Assembly: GCA_036768485.1 (NCBI GenBank)
Contig: JAVLUZ010000154.1
Location: 38,750,447-38,814,446, forward strand
Length of the DNA: 64,000 nt
Direction: 5' to 3'
From: Mermis nigrescens
Taxonomy: Eukaryota; Nematoda; Enoplea; Mermithida; Mermithidae
The position numbers and the translations under genes were made by a program. Below are positions 56,003 through 64,000 of the stretch, piece by piece. Position 1 is the first letter of the stretch. The number at the start of each line of letters is the position of its first letter. A model generated the notes under the pieces. That model had not been told where the DNA came from. It worked only from the letters and a program-made list of their open reading frames with translations, and did no database searches.

Positions 56003-59000
56003 CTACTTTACATTCATAGTTGACGATCTGCCGTAAGGTATTCGTTTTTCTTGCCAATATTCATCCTTAATCGTAAAGGCATCTATGGAAGCGGACAGAT
56101 GGCGGGCAGGAATTTCGTTGAAAAGCTTCGCTCCGGAATCATATCTACGCGTACGTTATAAATGTAAGTTATTTCGCTCTGATATTTACAAGAATTAAAT
56201 AAGCTCATCAATTCAGAAAGTAGTCTCAAAAATTACTGTCGAATAAATAAATGGAAAACACAGAATACAAAAGCGAAATTATCAAAATAAAACTAGAAAT
56301 TTTTAAAAAGTTCATGCAATCAGAAAGTGTTTCTTAAAAGGTTTGGAGGACTACTCGTAATTTAAATGCTGTGCATTATCTTCTTACCACAGAAACAGGC
56401 TAGATATTGATACATTCCTACCAGGGTTTTTTCTGTACAAGGTCCGTTTGTACAGGTACTAAGAAGGTCCCTAAAAGTCTTTGTACATTTTGAACACATA
56501 AATTTTTTGGTACATAATATGCTACAGTAGCGATTTCAGTGTGGCAAAAACAGAGTTGTTCGACCTTTAATACTGTATTTTAGCTAATTTCTGGGTTTCT
56601 GAGGGCAAAAATCACTAATAATCGTCTCAAAACGGCGCGAAGCGCAGAAAAATTTGACATTTTTCCTTTCAAAATGCAATTTCTGACATTATAAAGATAT
56701 TTAGAACACACAATTATTCATTTCAGCGCGAAGCGCCGAAAATTTTTGCGAATTTTAAACCTTTTTTGCAGTTTTTTTGCCGAAAATCTTTGTACGTATT
56801 CAAAGACGGTCCCTAAAAGTCTTCGTACATCGGGAAAAAATCTTTGTCAAATACAAAAAATACTGATTCCTACTGTTTTGTTACTATACTATTTAAAAAA
56901 TCTACTTTGTATTTTCTCATTAAAGAATTAATAACACATTTTCTGTTACTAAAAATTGGAAAGGCAATGAAAATGAAGATTTGAATGCTATAGAACAGAT
57001 TTTGCAGGATTAATTAATACCGTAATTCAATCAGACTGCAAGCTGTAAATTATAGGTAGGTACATACATACCGCCATACATGCATATAGGGAGGGGTGAG
57101 AGGGGGTATTACCCCCGCTGAAGAATTCAAGTTTGGCACTGTCTAGCAATTTGAGCCGAAAACAGTGTATTTTAGCGATTTCGACTTAAAAATAGCCAAA
57201 AACTCAATTTACTGTTGTAAAAAACCTTGCCTGAATTTTACCCCTCACCAGTTTTTTTTGTACATGTACAAAGATCTCTGGAGAAGTCTTTGTACGAGCG
57301 AAAAATTGTTTGTAAATATAATATATAGATATAGTAATAAATATACACATTTTTACATACTGCTGGTTTGTTATCCGCGATCCGCACACTTCACAAAAAG
57401 TATTACTTCGTCCTACATAAATTCAGCTGATAATATTAGTTTGGCGCGAAGCGCCGAAATTTTTATGAGTTTCTGGTCGAATTTACACATAAAACTCGAC
57501 TCAGAAAGCTAAAATATTTTGTGTAACACAATCATAAATAGTACAGCGATTGCAATAAGCTGACTGAATCTCATAATAGACGCTTGTAAAATTCAATTTC
57601 GCTAGTAAAATTCAATGCAACACAAAGAAAAAAGTCAATTTTATCCTCAAACGGCAAAAAACATAGCAAAGTTGTCAAATAGTTCTGATTCTCTGTATAA
57701 AATCTTTATTAAACAGTAGAGATAAATGTAAAAGATGGTTAAGTCTGTACAGAGATGCTTAAAATTAAACAAAGATAGATTTTGGAGTGTTCAATGCCCA
57801 CGCTTGGATCTAAATAGATTGCAATTATGATATTCGGCGTTAAGCGCCGAAAATTTATTGAAACCTTGCTAAGAAATACTCGAAAAATGTTAAACTTACA
57901 ATTACTTTTCCCCAAAAGTCTCTGAACGTTGTACAAAGATGGCTCCAAAATCTTTGTACGAGCCTCGAAATCTTTGTCTCGTACAAAAAAAAACAAAGCC
58001 CCTCCCTGCATAGGTGGGCGGACCAAAGTTCTGAGTTCTGGGGGTGCAAGATTTTTCAAAGGTCAAAAAATAACCTTAAAAATGGTGGTATGGCGAAAAA
58101 ACAACATTTTTCAACGTTTCTCATCGAGCACTATCCATTGGCATCAAAAAATTGCGAAAAAAACCAAAAAATTCAAAAATTGAATTCTGGGGGGGTTATT
58201 TTGATTTCTGGGGAGGGGTCATTTTGATTTCTGGGGGGGGTGGTATTTTAGTTTCTCGGGGGGAGTGCATACCCCCAACCCCCACGCCCAGGTATGCCTC
58301 CCTGCCTGACCCCCAAATCTCAATTTTACCCGTCCATTGCCAGCCTGACCTTGTGCATCTATGCATGCATACCGCATTACTCATATACTATGTAATTTTC
58401 CACTCTATGATGTATATAAATGCTCGTATTACTTGAAAAGCATATTCATAAAGGATTCGTGGCACGTTTTTGGACCCAAGCCGCACAATTTATGTACATT
58501 GTCTGAAGCTTGGTCCCAACTGTAAACGCCACGGAACTGGAATTTTTGATCACGAAACAAAATCAGGAAATGTTTCCCATCACTGCGAGCCAGTTCCTAA
58601 TTGCGAAAATACACGATGCGATAAACTTATATTGTATGTAAACAAGATAAAAAGGAATATATATGTAAATAGGGAATAAACTCGAAGACCTTTTATTAGG
58701 ATATATAACTTTAAAATGTACATACTCTCAGACGATGAATAGCATCGAATAACTACCATCGTTGAAATGATCATTATTCGAAGGATATTTCTGATGTGTG
58801 AAACTTATTGGAAAAATTTGGCTGACGATTTTAAATCAAGATTCAAACTTAAATCTAATTTAATTTTATGTGGAATCTCATAATATAGACTAGACAATAT
58901 ACGAGAGGTCAAAACCTTCATCAGGCAAGCACATAAAGCTATGATTCAAAATTTAATATCAACACTGGATTAAAAAAATGTTATAAGAAGTGCAATCCTT

Positions 59001-62000
59001 ACTTCTAAGACTTTATTCTTCTTTTCGGTATTTGCGGCTCCGACTAACACTCTGTCCCGAACCGCATTGAATATCAAATTTCTATTGGACTTTTGAATCG
59101 GTTTAACGAATACTTTTAGCGCTAAAAGTTAAATCCTTTGAAGATACACACCAGCATACCTGGGCGTGGAGGGTTTGGGGGTATACACCCCCAGAAACCA
59201 AAATACCCCCAAAATTCAATTTCTGAAATTCGCAATTTCTTGATGCTTATGAATAGTAGTGGATGAGAAACGTTGGAAAATGGTTTTTCTCGCCATATCA
59301 CCTTTTTCTCGCCATATCACCATTTTTAAGGCCATTTTTTGACCTTTGAAAAAATCTTGCACACCCCCCCTCAGAACTTTCGTGCCGCCCACCTATGCAC
59401 ACACTTGCATAATGTATGTCGCTATCATTTGAGGAATTCGATAGACACTCTTTTCGGCATGTAATGACTGTATTTTGCATAATTGAGGCTTCTATCGTAT
59501 CAGTATTATGACAGTTCATTTGACACATTTTAAAGTCTGACATTAGCCATCCAAGTATCATTCGATTTTACTTGTTGATGTTTTCTACAAGAACAGTGCG
59601 GCTGGATAATTTACTAAGATTTCACTGAAAAATACGCCATATGATTGATTTCTGGTCTAAGACTCATCCTATGTAAGCAATGCATATAATGATGGGGAAA
59701 TGAGATAAATAATTACATATATGTATTGTAAAATATTGCATCAAAAATAATTATAAAAAACGTATTGTGCGACATTAGACATTATATACGCACTGCCTGT
59801 ATTTATTATAATGTTTACTTGGTTCCATGGAGCAACCGGATCCGGAAGCGCCGTCGGAACTTTGTGATTTACCATCCACTAAATCTAGATTGTCGGCTGA
59901 TCCGCGACCTAAAAATTTAAGTGTAACGTAAAAATTTTAGGATTTAAAACTGAAAATCAAAGTTTCCTGCCCACTTGAAAAAGACCTATAAGCAGAAGTG
60001 TATAAATCACTGAACATTAAGAAGAAAAGTGGCCAACCCAGTAAGGGAAAACCGTCCGTAACCGTATGAATAACCCTTCCCAGTTCAGAAGTAATTCCTT
60101 TTCAAACGGCTAGTTTCAGTCAAGATTAGAGCAGTTCCACAACTTCTCATACATAAAAGCAAAATTCAACATTTTAAGTCAAAAAGACATACATATAATA
60201 GTCGTGCCTGGGCAGCATGAGCAATTAAAGTCTGGGCATCTTGTGAGACAGAAATCACAAAAATTGCGAAAAAACTTATAAAATTCGATTGTTTGAGTTC
60301 AAACTTCCACGCCCATATGTGCTTACTACACTTACTATGATAATATACTAATACTTTATTCGGAAAAAACACAAGGGTAAAGCAAAGTCGCAAAGAAAAT
60401 AAAATAGCATAGTGTAAAATGCGAAATGTCCTGGACACACAGTAAAAAGCTCAAAGCGGAAAAGTAGTGGATCTATTCTTTTTTATTATGGAAAATAGTC
60501 TATGTTTTCTTAACAAACACTATGGGTTACTATTGTTTTATTATATTGATTCTGCCACATTTCATGTTGGAATTACTCCCTCATTCAACTACTTCATCTA
60601 TTTCCTATCGCACAGTGTCGCACCGCACATTTATACTGCAAATCAGACATGTAATAAGGGATGAGTTGAACCCACCACCAAAAGTAAGTCTTCTTTCATT
60701 CGCCTAAAGACACAAAAGGTCGACCCTCCTTCAATTTTAACATGAACTTGAATTTTTTGGCTATTTTTATGTTTTTTCCCATTTTTCGCCAAAAATTGGA
60801 GGTCATCCCCTAAAACGGCCGAAGACCCCCGTCCGAAATTTCGAACCGCTACATGAATAATTAGAATGACTGGAAATATAAATCAACGCATATCAAATTA
60901 TTAGCAAACGCACGTATTTCAATAAAAAATGTCCAAATTTTTCATTAGAAAAGACCCAAAATTGGTATACGATTCCCAAAAGCTTTTCCGACAAAAAATC
61001 GCTAGCTTACCGCCAGCCGCTTTGAAGACGGGAACGCGCGACGTGCCGTTGACGTATTGCGACGCCGGTCGCGCGGCTCGCTGCCGATTGGTCGCCGGCT
61101 GCGACCGCACTCGCAAATTGCGCATCGTCGGTGCGAACGTCGGCGTCGCCGACGGCGGTCGCGACGCCGTCGCGATTGATTCGCTCTCGCCAAAGCGCGA
61201 GCGACCGACGGCAGCGTTTGACGCGCCGCCACCGCTTTGATGCAAATTGTTGCGACTGACAAATTCGCTTTGCTCCTGTTCGACCTTACGCCGCTGATAT
61301 TCTTCAAACGCCTTGAGCCTTGAAGATGGACGAAAATCGCAAAAATATAATAATATTTGAAAATAATAAATTTAAATTGAAATACGTAGTAGAAAATAAA
61401 TTCAAAAAAATCGTGACAAATATAAAAATGAAGATCAAAATAATCAGTGAGAACCAGGTCCGTATCCAGGAGAGACAGGGGGCATTTTCCTCCCCCGAAA
61501 CGAAATATGAGAATAATTTTTTCCTTTACCCACGGTTTTTTTGTATTCGGCAAAGATTTTTCCCGATGTACAAAGACTTTTGGGGACCGTCTTTGTACAT
61601 ATACAAAGATTTTTGGGAAGACAAAAACTGCAAAAAATGTTTGGAATTCGCTGAAATTTTCGCGCTCCGCGCCGAAATGAGTAATTTTTGTGTTCTATAT
61701 ATCTTTATAATGTCCGAAATTGCATTTTAAAAGGAAAAATGTCGATTTTTCGGCGCTTCGCGCCATTTTGACACAATTATTAGTGATTTTTTCCCTCAGA
61801 AACCCATAAATTAGCTAAAATACATCACCAAAGGTCGAACAACTCTGGTTTTGCTCACACTAAAATCGATACTATACCACATTATAGTACCCGAAAATTT
61901 GTGTGTACAAAATGTACAGACTTTTATGGACCATCTTTGTACACGTATAACCAAACGGATCATTGTACAAAAAAGACTGCTTTTACTCTCCCTTTTGCTT

Positions 62001-62856
62001 TCTCAGCCTAAAACCGCGAGAAATTTTTCGGCGCGTCGCGCCGAATTTCACAATTATAATTAGAGCATATTTAGTCCCAAGCGCGCGGTTTAAACACTCC
62101 ATTTTTAGTCTTTATGCAACCTAAAACATATTTTGAATCTATGTCTTCTGTTTTACGCGGATTTTATGCAGAAAATGAGATTTGTTCAAGAGGGTGTCCA
62201 TTGGATTCTCACCATATTTAAGGCATCTGGGTAACAAAATTTACAAAGTGTACAGCACTAGTGGTCGTAAAATATCCTTTTTAATTCATCACTGGGTCAG
62301 GTCAGGAGACAAAAATTGATGTCGTTTTTTCTGGTATAGTAGATCCAGAATGAAGCATTTTTTATTTCAGTTTTATTTTACGCAGTTTATTAAACGGTTG
62401 CTATATTTCGTTATTTTGAAATTATTTTATACATTTAGCATAAATTATTTTATTTTATTTATTATTTTCATTAATTAGAAAATTTAGCAACATTCACAAC
62501 GTTCTGCAATGATACATTTAATTTATGCTGTCCCTGTACCTCGGTCACACGAAATCAACAGGAAATAGCAAATTAATAGACGGAAAACTAATACGATATT
62601 AGTCAACACAGTATATACATGTAAACAATATAGATTAAGCCTTTTTTTATATTGTAATTGATCAAATATGAAAATACCGTCGCAGTTCCTTTTCTTTCTT
62701 CCGCTTCTCCTCCTCGCATTGTTTCTTGACCACCTGTTCCTGCTTAGCCATATTTTCCTGTTCAATCTTCAATCGCCTGGCTTCCTGTTCAGCTTTCCTT
62801 TTAAGAGATGCGGCGATGAATCGCTTTTTACGCTCGTCCATACTATCTTCTATTCG
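56003..62856 (-). CDS. Patronin: CAMSAP/Patronin C-terminal half with complete CKK domain (six exons; 5' end outside window)
   Basis: The family binds and protects microtubule minus ends through its CKK domain. Minus-strand exons 62678-62856, 61011-61318, 59819-59908, 59003-59121, 58433-58596 and 56003-56144 join in matching phases. The first two encode a charged helical region (ERKKRFIAASLKRKAEQEAR; KAFEEYQRRKVEQEQ) like the coiled coil before the CKK domain, then a Ser/Ala/Pro-rich linker (SRPPSATPTFAPTMRNLRVR). The last three form the CKK domain: KPIQKSNRNLIFNAV, then RSDGKHFLILFRDQKFQFRG with VYSWDQASDNVHKLCGLGP, then YDSGAKLFNEIPARHLSASI with DAFTIKDEYWQEKRIP. It stops at TAG 56003-56005 after SSTMNVK. 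Vertebrate CKK equivalents include KHFLILFRD, YxYxPExxxVxKxxGxGP and IDAFTIxNxxWQ. The N-terminal calponin-homology region should lie to the right. The 61011-61318 exon is strikingly GC-rich. Confidence 0.93.
56422..56865 (-). mobile_element. Family-B hAT-like MITE with perfect TSD
   Basis: CAGGGTTTTTTCTGTACAAG to AAAAAATACTG. Identical ATTCCTAC at 56414-56421 and 56866-56873. It lies in the last CAMSAP intron. Confidence 0.93.
57070..57996. repeat. Family-G-like end followed by a diverged family-B element
   Basis: CATACATGCATATAGGGAGG resembles the start of family G. From about 57250, TTTTTTTTGTACATGTACAAAG begins a B-like element ending TCTCGTACAAAAAAAAAC near 57996. It contains GGCGCGAAGCGCCG (57443) and GGCGTTAAGCGCCG (57836). 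Boundaries are uncertain. Confidence 0.45.
58009..58296 (-). mobile_element. Family-A MITE with perfect TSD
   Basis: CATAGGTGGGCGG to CCCAGGTATG. Identical CCTCCCTG at 58001-58008 and 58297-58304. Its right end is 137 bp from the CKK exon. Confidence 0.95.
59155..59397 (+). mobile_element. Family-A MITE
   Basis: CATACCTGGGCGTGG to GCCCACCTATG. The TSD is degraded (CACACCAG/CACACACT). It contains a short local duplication of TTTTTCTCGCCATATCACC. It starts 34 bp from the 59003-59121 exon. Confidence 0.8.
61531..61979 (+). mobile_element. Family-B hAT-like MITE
   Basis: CACGGTTTTTTTGTATTCGG to ACAAAAAAGACTG. Flanks CCTTTACC/CTTTTACT match at 6 of 8. It contains TTTTCGGCGCTTCGCGCC. CAMSAP intron. 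Confidence 0.85.
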
Positions 62857-62956
62857 CTAAAAATTGGGCTGTATTTCAGTAAATAGAATAGGTCATACAT
62901 TCCCATAAGGATGAGGGGAGTATTACCCCTCAGCAGACATTTAACAGGGGGATAAG

Positions 62957-63200
62957 CACACTTGGGCGTGCACCCCCCCCCCTCGAGAAACCAAAATACC
63001 CCCCTCAGAAAGCGAAATAACCACCCAGAATTCAATTTTGAAATTTTTTTGTTTTTTCGCAATTTGTTGATACCAATGGATAGTGCTCGATGAGAAACGT
63101 TGAAAAATGGTGTTTTTTCGTCATACCGCCATTTTTAAGGCCATGTTTTGACCTTTGAAAAATCTCGCATTCCCCAGAATTTTGATGCTTCCCACGTATG
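62957..63200 (+). mobile_element. Family-A MITE
   Basis: CACACTTGGGCGTGCACCC to CCCACGTATG. The TSD is not clear. It lies 5' (right) of the first visible CAMSAP exon. Confidence 0.8.
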
Positions 63201-64000
63201 GTATTAGGAATCTGCCACCCGAACTCGGTCGTCCCCTTCGTCCCCATTCACCCACAGCGGTCAGAAAAATCTTGACATCCCCATTTTTATGCGAAAACTC
63301 GCGCGTCTTTTTCGATCATTTTTTAATCGTTTTTGCCATTTTCGGTCAAAAATCAGAGGTCATTTACCACCACTCTTTAAAAATTACTGGTGTGGTGTGG
63401 TGACCCCCTCCCAAAATTTCAAGCCCGTATTGGTATGGCGCTCAAGATCCGAGACCCAAGTCACCGTCAGGCGATTCTGAGCTACGAACATTTTTTACAT
63501 GATTTTTGGGGACGAAAGCAGCAGAGGTGTTGAAAATTTTTCCACCATACTAATCGTTTTTAGGATGAAGTTGAAATGACCAGAAAAAGTTACCATGCCC
63601 GATATTTTCTTATATTCTACGGATAAAATTGAAGAAAAGAGTCAAAGAAAATTTCTCGATTTCACCCCCCCCTTCCCAGAATACTCATTTTCGAAAAAAT
63701 AGTAAAAAAAGTTCTAGGTCAAGCGTTTTTGGCGATGTTTCAGTTTAAAACATATGTATTTCGCCGAATTTTACAGAAATTTTACGGTAGAGAATCGTCA
63801 GAACCGGCAAAAAAGATATTTTTGACGCGAACTCTTCGTTTTTGAAAAGACTTTAGAAAATATTTCGGTTTCACTCCACCCCTTTCCCCAGAATTTCCAT
63901 GCAGTAAACTCTCGTGAACTAATAATTTACAAATCGAATTTGAATATTAGAAAATACGATTTTTGTAATCAAGTGGTTTCTTTGTGGAATTCTTAGCCTG
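63201..64000. other. Repeat-derived CAMSAP intron or upstream region
   Basis: Contains a family-I-like stretch (63265-63435, TCGGTCAAAAATCAGAGGTC). From about 63500 it holds a diverged repeat with several CCCAGAATT blocks. No further CAMSAP exon is recognised. Confidence 0.35.

Noticed and set aside
55842..56057. 71-residue minus-strand frame
   Set aside because: It overlaps the last CAMSAP exon in another frame. The frame giving DAFTIKDEYWQ matches the CKK domain and ends at 56003.
58470..58679. Cysteine-rich 69-residue plus-strand frame
   Set aside because: It is antisense to the CKK exon 58433-58596, which has a clear family match and good splice sites.
60929..61240. 103-residue plus-strand frame in GC-rich DNA
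   Set aside because: Antisense shadow of the CAMSAP linker exon. Splice phase supports the minus strand.
61320..61730. 136-residue plus-strand frame
   Set aside because: Its second half is a family-B MITE and its first half is AT-rich intron. There is no protein signature.

Overview
This window looks like animal nuclear DNA, most likely from an arthropod or another invertebrate. It is AT-rich, its genes are intron-split with GT..AG borders, it has long (AT)n microsatellites, and it carries a very heavy load of short DNA transposons. I cannot name the species. There is no bacterial, viral or organellar gene organisation.

Real coding sequence is a small fraction of the window and lies in scattered exons. 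I reconstructed four genes by matching exon phase. (1) An SLC38A7/A8-like amino acid transporter, + strand, ten exons, about 1.6-10.9 kb. (2) An ATMIN/ASCIZ-like zinc-finger protein, + strand, five phase-consistent exons, 18.86-29.26 kb, 422 codons, with a C-terminal tail of TQT-type LC8-binding motifs. (3) A complete cornichon (CNIH) ER cargo receptor, + strand, two exons, 46.3-48.4 kb, 146 residues. (4) The C-terminal part of a CAMSAP/Patronin microtubule minus-end protein, - strand, six exons, 62.86-56.00 kb, ending in a full CKK domain; its 5' exons lie beyond the right edge. The terminal exon of an unidentified lysine-rich gene is at the left edge. Two small orphan reading frames lie near 41.8 and 43.7 kb. 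The genes share no obvious pathway; they look like ordinary neighbours.

Most of the rest is transposon. The commonest family (called A here, about 240 bp) has at least 18 copies. Many copies keep 8-bp target-site duplications (TSDs), which points to hAT-type transposition. Other hAT-like families (B, D, F, G, H) and larger elements with family-specific subterminal repeat arrays (GGTTCC, GCGGGT, GGTTTTTT) also keep 8-bp TSDs. Three of the larger elements still contain broken C-terminal hAT dimerisation domains. A 3.2-kb TTAA-flanked element with TIRs of about 525 bp carries a 364-codon zinc-finger ORF. A pogo/Tigger-like TA element, Tc1/mariner-like small elements and a tRNA-like SINE head are also present.

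Insertions are often nested. The best case is a four-level stack inside ATMIN intron 1 (A, then hAT, then D, then B), in which every level is bounded by its own 8-bp TSD, so the order of events can be read directly. Family letters are my own labels. All family and gene assignments are from recognition of sequence, not from a database search.
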